Origin: Roseiarcus sp963823165 | GTDB lineage: Bacteria > Pseudomonadota > Alphaproteobacteria > Rhizobiales > Beijerinckiaceae | Length of the DNA stretch: 64,000 bases | Direction of reading: 5' to 3' | Assembly: GCA_963823165.1 (NCBI GenBank) | Contig: CAWGKV010000018.1 | Coordinates: 1 to 64,000, forward strand | Part shown: piece after piece, positions 33,089-41,286 of the stretch | Layout: every line of letters begins with the position of its first letter | How positions within the stretch are numbered: the first letter of the stretch is position 1 | Translations under genes and position numbers: made by a program | Notes under the pieces: model-generated | Told to the model about the DNA's origin: nothing | The model's database searches: none | The model's input: the letters and a program-made list of their open reading frames with translations, nothing else

Positions 33089-33388
33089 ATGGGTGGGGCG
33101 TCAATCTATATCCTCCTTTGCTCCGACGGCAGCTATTACACCGGAATAACGCGGCGCTCCGTAAAGGAGCGTGTGAGCGAGCATGCGCAAGGCCTGATGC
33201 CCGGCTACACGTTCACGCGGAGACCCGTAAAACTGGTCTATTCGGAACAATACGAACAAATCGTCGATGCGATCGCGGCGGAGAGGCGGATCAAGGGTTG
33301 GTCGAGGGCGAAGAAGGAGGCTTACATGCGCGGTGATTTCTCGACCCTCGTCATGCGTTCGAAAAGAGGTTCAAAAGCGGGCGTGTGA
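33089..33388 (+). CDS. GIY-YIG nuclease family protein (UPF0213-like)
   Basis: A 99-residue single-domain protein. The signature is SIYILLCSDGSYYTGITRRS (IYI and YTG in place of GIY and YIG), then the Arg helix VKERVSEHAQG and the C-terminal Glu region AAERRIKGWSRAKKEAYM. Layout and length match YhbQ/UPF0213 proteins, small nucleases of uncertain target. GGGGAGAGG precedes the ATG at 33089. It is embedded in the palindromic repeats: three units end 14 bases upstream and a partial unit follows. Confidence 0.88.
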   Translation: MGGASIYILLCSDGSYYTGITRRSVKERVSEHAQGLMPGYTFTRRPVKLVYSEQYEQIVDAIAAERRIKGWSRAKKEAYMRGDFSTLVMRSKRGSKAGV

Positions 33389-33695
33389 GCATCGCCGAAC
33401 GGACGACCTGAACTGGAGCGTCCCTTCGCTTCGCTCAGGGCAGGCTCTCCCCGGCTCTTGCTTCGCAAGAGCGTCTCAGGACGAGCTCGACCCCATCCGC
33501 ACTCATCCCGCGTTCGGTCTGGAAACCGGTGGTTGCGCCGCGCGCGTCGCATTAGGCGGCAGATGGAAGAACGATGAACCGTGCGACAAAAAGTGAAACA
33601 TGCATTTGTCTTCGTAAGGCCGTAACTCGTGACTCGCAAGACATTCTCGGCCGTATCCGATCGGGCTGGCCGAACCCGTTCGCGCGTCTCGCGCG
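33389..33695. other. intergenic stretch after the GIY-YIG gene
   Basis: Bases 33408-33486 repeat part of the upstream palindromic unit (CGTCCCTTCGCTTCGCTCAG and CGCAAGAGCGTCTCAGGACG). Beyond that there is no recognisable element. Confidence 0.5.
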
Positions 33696-33938
33696 TCAGA
33701 ATTCCGCGCTTGCCAGGGAATCAGAACTCTTACCCGCGGGCTGAGGCCTCATTCTCAATACGCTGATGGTATGCCTGCCGGCTTCACTCTCCAGCCAAGC
33801 GCTAGCGTCTTGCCGGTTAGAAAACGAGCGTTGAGCAAGGCGGGGTGAGAGCTTCCCGCGAACAGGGACGACGACGCGCCAATCCCCTTGACGCAGTTCC
33901 GCAACGTAGGCCGACGGATGCCCTTCCGTTTGCTTCAT
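33696..33938 (-). CDS. hypothetical protein, 80 aa
   Basis: MKQTEGHPSAYVAELRQGDW begins a compact basic protein with RVVVPVRGKLSPRLAQRSFS and DASAWLESEAGRHT. The pattern of a beta strand pair plus an amphipathic helix resembles small hypothetical proteins found beside phage genes in Rhizobiales. The ribosome binding site is weak. It lies between the GIY-YIG gene and the second terminase fragment, so it may be a phage remnant. No function assigned. Confidence 0.45.
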   Translation of the reverse strand: MKQTEGHPSAYVAELRQGDWRVVVPVRGKLSPRLAQRSFSNRQDASAWLESEAGRHTISVLRMRPQPAGKSSDSLASAEF

Positions 33939-34090
33939 CTTCGATAACAAGAACACATGGGGTTGCTCGAGAGGCGCCCCCAGAAGGGGCGGTTCCTGAG
34001 TACGACGTTTCGTCAATCGATGAGCATGAAATCCAAAAGTGTAGAAATGGTTGATGCGGCTGGATCGGAACGCGCTGGACTCCGGCCCTG

Positions 34091-34282
34091 GGTCAAGAAC
34101 ATGCGCCTCCAGGCCCGAACGGCGGTGATCGAGAACGGCTTCGTCCAGCCGCCGGCCGAGGCGCCCTGGCTCGCCGACGATCTCGCCGAGCTCACCGCGT
34201 TTCCAGCCAGCCGCCACGACGACCAGGTCAACTCGATCGTTCCTCGCCTGGACGAATTCAATTTCCTATTTCTTGTGCGATA
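34091..34282 (+). pseudogene. phage terminase large subunit, C-terminal fragment 2
   Basis: In frame are WVKNMRLQARTAVIENGFVQ, PPAEAPWLADDLAELTAFPA and SRHDDQVNSI. The last block corresponds to the HDDQVDS motif with a nuclease-domain Asp in terminase large subunits. The first ~27 residues parallel fragment 1 at 32022, so both derive from related terminase genes. Nothing upstream encodes the ATPase half. This is a prophage relic. Confidence 0.75.
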
Positions 34283-34395
34283 GGTCGTACGGCGACGCTC
34301 GCCAAGCTGGAAGATCGATCAGAAGTCGATATTGAAGCAAGTGTAACCGGAAGCCCGGGATCCAGTGCAGCGCGGCAACGTGAGTATTATCGTGT

Positions 34396-34462
34396 ATAGT
34401 GGGAGTGGTAGTGGTGGTGATAGCGGTAGTGGGGGTGATTAGTGGTAGTGGTAGTGGTAGTG
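34396..34462. repeat. GTAGTG-type hexamer microsatellite
   Basis: The plus strand is a run of GTAGTG and variants (GTGGTG, GGTAGT), which on the minus strand encodes the His-Tyr tail of the secreted protein and the out-of-frame sequence after its stop. Such arrays change length by slippage. Confidence 0.8.
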
Positions 34463-34672
34463 GCGCCGCATATCGGCTTGATGGTGCGCGCCCCTCAGAC
34501 AGCGGTCGGCGTACCTTACCGCCTCTTTCCCGTAGTGAGCCAGGGCATACCTTCTTGCTGCCGAATATCCATAAGTGGCCACGCCCTGCCTGACTTGAGC
34601 ACAATAGGACTGGGCCAGCGCGGGAGTTGCGGCGAGCAGGGTCATTCCAATGGCAGCCAGGATCCGGATCAT
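34439..34672 (-). CDS. small secreted protein with His/Tyr tail
   Basis: MIRILAAIGMTLLAATPALA is a signal peptide (ALA cleavage, GGAAGAAG upstream of 34672). The mature part reads QSYCAQVRQGVATYGYSAAR and RYALAHYGKEAVRYADRCL, a two-Cys helical domain. The protein ends with repeated His-Tyr inside a hexamer microsatellite. The stop at 34439-34441 is created by one extra A. Removing it extends the tail by a further His/Tyr-rich run to a stop at 34387-34389. Such tails bind metal. A perfect EcfG-type promoter lies 53 bases upstream. Confidence 0.75.
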   Translation of the reverse strand: MIRILAAIGMTLLAATPALAQSYCAQVRQGVATYGYSAARRYALAHYGKEAVRYADRCLRGAHHQADMRRHYHYHYH

Positions 34673-34724
34673 GTGGTCTTCTTCCTTGCGCGGAGCGCGG
34701 GCAGCTAGGGAAACAGCGTAAGTG

Positions 34725-34749
34725 AACGGTAGAGCCGGGCCGGGGTTCC
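34725..34749 (-). promoter_or_regulatory. EcfG-type general stress promoter of the His/Tyr-tailed gene
   Basis: On the minus strand GGAAC (34749-34745) is followed after exactly 16 bases by CGTT (34728-34725), a perfect match to the EcfG/RpoE2/SigT consensus. The CGTT lies 53 bases before the ATG at 34672. Confidence 0.65.
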
Positions 34750-35174
34750 ATTTCCCCGCGGCGATCCTGCCGCCAAACGCCCCCAATCGGCGTGCGTGGG
34801 TGGGCTATTGAGCCTCGAAAAGCCGAATCCGTAGAGGCCGAGGCTGTCACTGTAGCCGAAGGCAAAATGTGCGGCGCCGCTATGCGAGGCGTTGACGCTC
34901 TGCCGTGGTCGAAGACATGTCACATGATGCGGCAGATCGGGAACGACGAACCTGCCGATGGGCGGAGGCTGAAGGCGAACCCCGCATTCGAATACGCGTA
35001 CTGAGAACGGCGGCAATTTGATCTGCCGCAATGCGTCTCTGCTGATCCGACGGATAAAGAGCCAAGATTGGCAAGACGTCGCTGATCCATGAGAGCGCAT
35101 TGCCGGCCGCCTCGGTCGGGCGGCAAGGGGACGGCAGCGCAAACTCATTTGCGCGATGCTCGGGAGGGATGACG
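34750..35174. other. intergenic stretch upstream of the HdeD gene
   Basis: More than 400 bases with only weak frames. A plus-strand frame at 34792-35004 and minus-strand frames have no recognisable product or ribosome binding site. The HdeD ribosome binding site GGGAGG is at 35162-35167. Confidence 0.45.
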
Positions 35175-35729
35175 ATGAGTGACAGCCAGACCTTAGCGAT
35201 ACTTATGCCTCCAGAGCTCGTCCATTACTGGGGATGGTTCCTGGCGTTCGGCATCGGGTTGGTGGCGCTTGGCGTCGCTGCGGTTGCGCGCGCCTTCACG
35301 GCCACCATCGCCTCTATGGTGTTCTTCGGCTGGCTGCTGGTGATCGCGGCCGCCATCGAGATTGTCCAGGCGGTCATGGTTGGACATTGGGCCGGTTTCT
35401 TCGGCCATTTGCTGGCCGCGATTCTCTTCGGGGTGATGGGGCTCATGCTGGTGACGAAACCGCTGATCAGCGCCGAGGCGTTGACCTTGATCATGGCCAT
35501 ATTCTTCCTGATTGGCGGCCTCTTTGAGCTGATTGGCTCATTCGTTGTCGCCCTCCCAGGCTGGGGTTGGGCGGCGGCGGACGGGATCATCACCATTTTC
35601 CTTGGCGCGCTGGTTCTTGCGGAATGGCCCGCCTCAGGACTGTGGGTGATTGGTCTTTTCATCGGAATTGACCTGATTTTCTACGGCTTCGCATGGATCG
35701 CGCTCGCGCTCGGGTTGCGCGCGGCGTGA
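35175..35729 (+). CDS. HdeD-family (DUF308) membrane protein
   Basis: A 184-residue protein with six membrane helices in three hairpins, the HdeD/DUF308 layout: ELVHYWGWFLAFGIGLVALG, then TIASMVFFGWLLVIAAAIEI and WAGFFGHLLAAILFGVMGLM. HdeD is linked to acid and general stress resistance in enterics, though the mechanism is not known. GGGAGG is eight bases before the second ATG, at 35175, and too close to the ATG at 35169, so I use 35175. A coiled-coil gene follows 41 bases later. Confidence 0.88.
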   Translation: MSDSQTLAILMPPELVHYWGWFLAFGIGLVALGVAAVARAFTATIASMVFFGWLLVIAAAIEIVQAVMVGHWAGFFGHLLAAILFGVMGLMLVTKPLISAEALTLIMAIFFLIGGLFELIGSFVVALPGWGWAAADGIITIFLGALVLAEWPASGLWVIGLFIGIDLIFYGFAWIALALGLRAA

Positions 35730-35770
35730 GGCCGGTTAAATATTGGAAGGTAACCCAGAAGGAGGCCGCA

Positions 35771-36199
35771 ATGGCAAAACCACTCTCTGAACAGCTCGCC
35801 GAATTGTCGGTGGAGGCAAAAAAGGCCGAGGATGACTTCGCCGCAACGAAGAAGGAGACCCATGACAAGATGGTGGCGCAACGCGAGCAGCTGCGCACTG
35901 CGGCGACCCAGTCGGTCGAAAAGCTGAAAAAGGACATGAAGTCCGCCGGCAGCGCCGTCTCGAGCGGCTTCAGCGCGCTCCAGGCGAAGGTTTCCGCCGA
36001 TGGCGAGACGCTCAAGGCGAATGTCAAACGTTGGAAGAAGGACCTCGACGTCAAGCGCGCCGAGAACTGGGCGAACGAGCTGGAGTGGGAAGCCGGCATG
36101 TCGATCGACTACGCCATCTTTGCGGTCGAGCAGGCGAAGCTGGCTGCAATCGACGCCGCCATAGCTCGACAGGAGGCTGTAGAGGCGAGGAAGGGCTGA
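35771..36199 (+). CDS. coiled-coil hypothetical protein, 142 aa
   Basis: AAGGAGG precedes the ATG at 35771. The protein is almost wholly helical: LSEQLAELSVEAKKAEDDFA, then MVAQREQLRTAATQSVEKLK and VKRWKKDLDVKRAENWANEL. The final part SIDYAIFAVEQAKLAAIDA is more hydrophobic. It has no signal peptide and is Lys/Glu/Ala rich, similar in character to apolipoprotein-like or phasin-like stress proteins. It lies in an operon with the HdeD gene. No specific function can be given. Confidence 0.75.
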   Translation: MAKPLSEQLAELSVEAKKAEDDFAATKKETHDKMVAQREQLRTAATQSVEKLKKDMKSAGSAVSSGFSALQAKVSADGETLKANVKRWKKDLDVKRAENWANELEWEAGMSIDYAIFAVEQAKLAAIDAAIARQEAVEARKG

Positions 36200-36328
36200 C
36201 GACCCAAGCTAGTCGCCGCCTCCGGAACGCGTAAATCGCGGTGCTCGTCGTTCCCCGGTAACAAAGGCGAGCGGGGAACGTATGAACTCCTGGCAGGGAG
36301 ATTCGCTCTCGAGGCAAAGGAGAGGTCG

Positions 36329-36805
36329 ATGGTGACGCGTCGCGGGATCCTGGCAGCGCTGGTCGCAACCGCTGGATTGGCCTCGGTACGCGCCTCGCGC
36401 GCGGCGCCCGTGGGACACATCGCTCATACCGATGCCGAGTGGCGGGCAATCCTGACGCCGGCTCAATATGAGATCCTTCGAAAGGAGGGAACGGAGCCTC
36501 CCTTCACCAGCCCGCTCTTGCACGAGGAAAGGAAGGGGGTCTTCGCCTGCGCAGGCTGCAGGAACGAACTCTTCTCGTCGTCGACCAAGTTCGACAGCGG
36601 GACAGGCTGGCCCAGTTTCTGGGCGCCGCTGGATCATGCCGTCAACACGCACGAAGACCGGTCTTGGGGCATGACCAGGACCGCGGTGACTTGCCAGCGC
36701 TGCGACGGCCATCTCGGCCACGTCTTCGACGACGGGCCCAAGCCGACCGGCTTGCGGTATTGCATGAACGGCCTGGCGATGGTCTTCCAGCCCGCTTCAG
36801 CCTGA
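36329..36805 (+). CDS. msrB: peptide-methionine (R)-S-oxide reductase, exported
   Basis: A 158-residue MsrB that reduces methionine-R-sulfoxide in damaged proteins. The N-terminus MVTRRGILAALVATAGLASV has a twin-arginine-like TRRGIL motif, suggesting Tat export to the periplasm. Zinc ligands are VFACAGCRNELF and VTCQRCDGHLGHVF, and the catalytic Cys is in LRYCMNGLAM. FDSGTGWPSFW is the family motif. No msrA is adjacent. Confidence 0.95.
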   Translation: MVTRRGILAALVATAGLASVRASRAAPVGHIAHTDAEWRAILTPAQYEILRKEGTEPPFTSPLLHEERKGVFACAGCRNELFSSSTKFDSGTGWPSFWAPLDHAVNTHEDRSWGMTRTAVTCQRCDGHLGHVFDDGPKPTGLRYCMNGLAMVFQPASA

Positions 36806-36902
36806 GAGGTCCGCTCGCGAGCGCGATTGACGACAGGGCGGCCTGAATAGGCTAACAGACCCCGCGGGCCGCCCGGCTCGAAATTCCTCAGGGGCTCTTC
36901 CA

Positions 36903-37883
36903 TTGCCTTCCCGACCCGGCGAAGACGAACTGATCGCGCGCTTCTTCGCGCCGCTCGCCGGTCCCGCCGGTCTCGAACTCCGGGACGACGCCGCGCTCCT
37001 CAAGCCTCCGCTGGGCGATGATCTCGTGCTGACCACCGACGCGCTGGTCGCGGGCGTGCATTTCTTCGCCGACGATCCGCCCGACGCCATCGCGCGCAAG
37101 GCGCTTCGGGTGAACCTCTCCGACCTCGCCGCCAAAGGGGCCCGTCCGCTCGGCTTTCTCCTCGCCCTGGCGCTGCCGGCCGAGTGGCGCGAGGACTGGC
37201 TGAAGGCTTTTGCCGCAGGCCTCGGCCTGGATGCGGCCGCCTACAATTGCCCGCTCGCGGGCGGCGACACGGTTGCCACTCCCGGCCCCCTGACGCTGGC
37301 GGTGACGGCGTTCGGGGCCGTGCCGGCCGGGCGCATGGCGCCGCGTTCGGGCGTCAGGCCGGGCGACCGGCTCTACGTCAGCGGCACGGTCGGCGACGCG
37401 GCGATCGGCCTCGGCATCCGGCTCGGGCGCGGTCCCGATATCTCGAAGGCGGACAAGGAGTTCCTGCTCGACCGGTATCTCCTGCCGCAGCCGCGCGTCG
37501 CGCTCGCCAAGGTCATCGCGATGCGCGCCAACGGCTGCATGGACGTCTCCGACGGCTTCGTCGGCGATCTGACCAAGATGCTCGCAGTCTCCGGGCTCAC
37601 CGCCCGCGTGCTGATCTACCGGCTGCCGTTGTCGCCTTCCGCCCGCGCCGCCATCGCCGCCAAGCCCGACCTGTTCGCGGTTGCCGCGACCGGCGGCGAC
37701 GACTATGAGCTCCTCGCTGCGGTGGCGCCCGACGCGGCGGGCGCCTTCGAGGCCGAGGCCGCGGCGGTCGGCGTCCGGGTCGCCTGCGTCGGAGAGGCGG
37801 TCGAGGGCTACGGTCCGCCGCGCTTCATCGGCCCGGACGGGGGTCAGCTGACGTTTCCGCGCGGCTCCTACAGCCACTTTTGA
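36903..37883 (+). CDS. thiL: thiamine-monophosphate kinase
   Basis: A 326-residue enzyme that phosphorylates thiamine monophosphate to the diphosphate with ATP. Metal-binding motifs are ELRDDAALLKPP, VLTTDALVAGVHFF and CPLAGGDTVATPGPL. CMDVSDGFVGDL and AATGGDDYELLAAV are the later ATP-grasp-like AIRS-fold motifs. Translation appears to start at a TTG at 36903 (MPSRPGEDELIARFF) with only a weak ribosome binding site. The inositol-monophosphatase gene follows 17 bases later. Confidence 0.94.
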   Translation: MPSRPGEDELIARFFAPLAGPAGLELRDDAALLKPPLGDDLVLTTDALVAGVHFFADDPPDAIARKALRVNLSDLAAKGARPLGFLLALALPAEWREDWLKAFAAGLGLDAAAYNCPLAGGDTVATPGPLTLAVTAFGAVPAGRMAPRSGVRPGDRLYVSGTVGDAAIGLGIRLGRGPDISKADKEFLLDRYLLPQPRVALAKVIAMRANGCMDVSDGFVGDLTKMLAVSGLTARVLIYRLPLSPSARAAIAAKPDLFAVAATGGDDYELLAAVAPDAAGAFEAEAAAVGVRVACVGEAVEGYGPPRFIGPDGGQLTFPRGSYSHF

Positions 37884-37900
37884 GGTCTCAAAGGAATCCG

Positions 37901-38704
37901 ATGACAGAGGCCGATCCGATGCAGATGCGGCTGCTTGCCGCCAAGGCCATTGCGCGCGAAGCGGGGACGCTCGCCCGCCGGCGATTTCTCGACGCCTCCT
38001 TCAAGGTCCGCTTCAAGGGGCCGCAGGATTACCTGACCGAAGTGGACGGCGAGACGGAGGAGCTGATTTTCTCCCGGCTGAACGAGGTCTTTCCCCAGGA
38101 CGGTTTCATCGGCGAGGAGACGGCGGGCCGGCCGGCGCGCGCCGGCGGAGCGACATGGGTTGTCGATCCGATCGACGGCACGTCGAATTTCGCCCGCGGA
38201 GACGCGCACTTCTGCGTGTCGATCGCCTGCCTTGCGGGAGGCGGGGTGGAAGTCGGCGTGATCTATGACCCCATGCGCGACGAGCTCTTTTCGGGCCGCC
38301 GCGGCGGAGGGGCCTGGCTCAACGGGGCGGCGATCAAGCCGTCGAAGGCGACCGCGCTCACCAGCTCGACGATCGAGGTCGGCTGGAACATCCGCGGCGG
38401 CGTCGAGCGCTATGTCGATCTCCTGCGGCGCATCGCGCTCTGCGGCGCGGCGCCGTCCCGCGGCGGCTCGGGCGCGCTCGCGATCGCCTATGTCGCGAGC
38501 GGTCGGCGCGACGGCTTTGTCGAGGCTCATATCAACGCCTGGGATTGCCTAGCCGCCATCCTGCTGGTTCGCGAAGCGGGCGGCTACGCCAGCGATTTTC
38601 TGGCCGGCGAGGGGCTGACCAAGGGCAATCCGCTGATCGCCTGCGCCCCGGGCGTCAAGGACGCGCTGATCTCGGCCGCCGCGATCGAAGGAATTGTCCT
38701 GTGA
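37901..38704 (+). CDS. inositol monophosphatase family protein
   Basis: A 267-residue Mg-dependent, lithium-sensitive type phosphatase. Metal ligands are in DGFIGEETAG, VVDPIDGTSNFARG and the C-terminal INAWDCLAAILLVREAGG. These define the IMPase family, which includes inositol-1-phosphatase, CysQ-like and histidinol phosphatases, so the substrate is open. AAAGGA lies before the ATG at 37901. The stop overlaps the GTG of the next gene (GTGA). Confidence 0.92.
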   Translation: MTEADPMQMRLLAAKAIAREAGTLARRRFLDASFKVRFKGPQDYLTEVDGETEELIFSRLNEVFPQDGFIGEETAGRPARAGGATWVVDPIDGTSNFARGDAHFCVSIACLAGGGVEVGVIYDPMRDELFSGRRGGGAWLNGAAIKPSKATALTSSTIEVGWNIRGGVERYVDLLRRIALCGAAPSRGGSGALAIAYVASGRRDGFVEAHINAWDCLAAILLVREAGGYASDFLAGEGLTKGNPLIACAPGVKDALISAAAIEGIVL

Positions 38705-39569
38705 ACGCCATCGAACTCGCAGCGGGCTCCGCCCGCGCGGCCATCGCTCGCGCCGGCGCAGAAGCGCGAAGCTGGCGCGTCGACGGCCGCGATCTTCTTT
38801 GGCCCGGCGATCCCGCGATCTGGGCCGACGTCAGCCCGATACTCTATCCCGTGGTCGGCTGGACGCGCGACGGCGCCCGCGTCGGCGGACGCCGGTATGC
38901 GCTCGGCCTGCATGGCTTCGCCCGGTTCGAGACTTTCGAAGTCGAGACCGTCAGGCCCGACTTCGTCCGCCTCGTCCTCGGCGACAACGAGCGCACCCGC
39001 GCCGTCTATCCCTTCGCCTTCACGCTCGCCGTCGAATACCGGCTCTCAGAGGACGCGCTCGGCGTGGCGCTCGAGATCGGCAACCCGGGGGGCGAGGCGG
39101 CGCCCTACGCCTGCGGTCTTCATCCGGGCTTCCGCTGGCCGCTCGGCGGGGGAAGGGCCGCGACGGGGCGTTCGTGCGGTTCGAGAAGCCGGAGCGGAGC
39201 GAGGTTCCCGCCATCGCGCCGGGCGGCATGGTCAGCAAGACGACGAAGCCGGTTCCGCTGAACGGCCGCGACCTGCCGCTGAGCGACGCCCTCTTCGCCA
39301 ACGACGCGGTCTGCTTCCTCGATTGCGCGAGCCGCTCGCTCGCCTTCCACGACGCCTCGGGCGCGTCGATCGCCATGGAGTTCCCGGACTTTCGGCACGC
39401 CGCATTATGGACGCGGCCCGGCGCGCCGTTCATCTGTCTCGAAGCCTGGACCGGCTACAGCGACCCCGACGGCTTCGCCGGCGAATTGTTCGACAAGCCA
39501 TCGATGCGCGCGCTCGCGCCGGGAGATCGGGCCAGGCACGAGGCGCGCTTCGTCTATCGGGCCGGCTGA
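38701..39569 (+). pseudogene. aldose 1-epimerase family protein, frameshifted at a G-run
   Basis: A galactose-mutarotase-like protein of about 290 residues. The N-terminal half (GTG at 38701) has ARSWRVDGRDLLWPGDPAIW, ILYPVVGWTRDG and YALGLHGFARFETFEVE, then YACGLHPGFRWPLGG. After a run of five G at 39148-39152 the frame is lost. Adding one G restores PLGGGKGRDGAFVRFEKPER and the remainder through ICLEAWTGYSDPDGF to the stop. The catalytic His (GLHPGF) is before the shift and the Glu-containing end after it. This may be a homopolymer assembly error. Confidence 0.85.
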
Positions 39570-39596
39570 CGCCGTTAGCTTCAAGGGAACCGGGCG

Positions 39597-40499
39597 ATGA
39601 CCAAGGCGTTCGTGCTCGATGGCAAGGCGATCGCGGACGAAGTGATCGGCAAGGTCGCGGCCGAGACGCGCGCGCTCGCGGCCCGCGGCCTGACTCCGGG
39701 CCTTGCGACGGTGCTGGTCGGGGACAATCCGGCGAGCCAGTCTTACGTCGCCGGCAAGGGAAAGGCCGCGAAGAGCTGCGGCTTCCACTCCCTGCAGCAC
39801 ACGCTGCCGGCCGAGACGAGCGAAGCGGAATTGCTCGCGCTCGTGCAGAAGCTGAACGCCGATCCCGCGATCCACGGCATCCTGGTGCAGCTGCCCTTGC
39901 CCGGGCAGGTGCGTTCGGCGCTCGTGCTCGAGGCGATCGAGCCGCAGAAGGACGTCGACGGCTTCCACCCGATCAACGTCGGCCTGCTGTCGATCGGCGA
40001 GATGGACCGCGCGCTCGTGCCTTGCACGCCGGCCGGAGCGATGATCATGCTCGACAGGGCGTGCGAGGCCCTGGATACGACGCTCGCGGGCAAGGAGGCG
40101 GTCGTCGTCGGCCGCTCCAACATCGTCGGCAAGCCGATGGCGCAGCTGCTGCTGTCCCGCCACTGCACCGTGACCATCGCCCACTCCCGAACCCGCGATC
40201 TGCCCGACGTCGCGCGCCGCGCCGACGTTCTCGTCGCCGCCGTCGGGCGGCCGGAAATGGTGCGCGGCGCCTGGGTGAAGCCCGGGGCGATCGTCATCGA
40301 CGTCGGAATCAACCGCGTGGCTGGCCAGGGGCTCGACGCCGGCGGCAAGCCGAAGACGCGCCTCGTCGGCGACGTCGCCTACGCAGAGGCGTCCGAAGTC
40401 GCCGCGGCGATCACCCCGGTGCCGGGCGGGGTCGGTCGGATGACCATCGCCATGCTGATGGCCAACACGCTCGAGGCGGCGAAAAGGTCGGCGCGATAA
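39597..40499 (+). CDS. folD: bifunctional methylene-THF dehydrogenase/cyclohydrolase
   Basis: A 300-residue enzyme of one-carbon metabolism that interconverts methylene- and formyl-tetrahydrofolate with NADP. Motifs: SYVAGKGKAAKSCGF (Tyr/Lys active site), ILVQLPLPGQV, KDVDGFHPINVG, VVVGRSNIVGKPMAQLLL and the C-terminal ITPVPGGVGRMTIAML. Length is standard. Its last bases and the downstream AGCGGATCCGCT palindrome recur at 40767-40784. Confidence 0.96.
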   Translation: MTKAFVLDGKAIADEVIGKVAAETRALAARGLTPGLATVLVGDNPASQSYVAGKGKAAKSCGFHSLQHTLPAETSEAELLALVQKLNADPAIHGILVQLPLPGQVRSALVLEAIEPQKDVDGFHPINVGLLSIGEMDRALVPCTPAGAMIMLDRACEALDTTLAGKEAVVVGRSNIVGKPMAQLLLSRHCTVTIAHSRTRDLPDVARRADVLVAAVGRPEMVRGAWVKPGAIVIDVGINRVAGQGLDAGGKPKTRLVGDVAYAEASEVAAAITPVPGGVGRMTIAMLMANTLEAAKRSAR

Positions 40500-40510
40500 G
40501 CGGATCCGCT
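40493..40510 (+). repeat. 18-bp direct repeat, copy 1 (folD 3' end)
   Basis: GCGATAAGCGGATCCGCT spans the folD stop codon and a palindrome, AGCGGATCCGCT. The identical 18 bases recur at 40767-40784, where the palindrome extends to AAGCGGATCCGCTT. Confidence 0.85.
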
Positions 40511-40766
40511 ATTTGTTACGGGCCGCAGAGGCGACGCGATACGCTCGGAGTCTCAAGGAAGCCAAAATCCTATCGCGTCCGCAGTCGCTGGAGGCCGCCA
40601 GCCTGGATGGCATGGTCTGAGCGATGGAGGCTACGCGACCGAGGATCGCCCAGAATCGTCGTCGCTTCAGAGTGTGATCCCACTCACTGCGCGCTCCGAA
40701 ACCTCGTGCTCAAACGCATTTGGGGTCGACGCTTGTCGCCCGAATCTGGCAGACCTGCCAGTGCGT

Positions 40767-40784
40767 GCGATAAGCGGATCCGCT
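40767..40784 (+). repeat. 18-bp direct repeat, copy 2
   Basis: Exact copy of the folD-end repeat, 274 bases downstream. Here AAGCGGATCCGCTT is a perfect 14-base palindrome. Confidence 0.85.
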
Positions 40785-41286
40785 TCTTTACGAGGCGTGG
40801 CGCCTACGAACTCGTCGCCCAACCTGCGACATATTGCCCGGCGATGCTTCCTTTGTAGGCAATGCGCGAAAAATTTGATTAACTTGCTTTTGCAGGATGC
40901 GATGAAGCGAGCAGGCCCTCGAAGAACAGGAATGGCCTCGCGTGAGCGGGGAAACGCTGCGGCGCGACGACGTCAACTCCATTTGGCCGCCAAAAAATTC
41001 AACCGCCGAGGCGCCGTCTGCGTCACCGCCGCGTTATCGTGCAAGGCTACACTGCAGGTGCATGGCGCCCTTCTTGCTGACCTTCCACGGGCAGTCGGAG
41101 GAGCCGTTGGCTCGAAGTGGCCCGGGCTTGAAACCAAAGGTCGCGCGAAACCGAGAATGAGGCTGAATTGAGCGTTTGGGGACTCTTCGCCGTCTTCGCC
41201 TCTGTGACAACTATTCCTATACTGGCGCCGCTCGGCTATTCGTGTGCGGTCGTTCCGGCTCGGCTCGGCGATTATCTCCGATTCAG

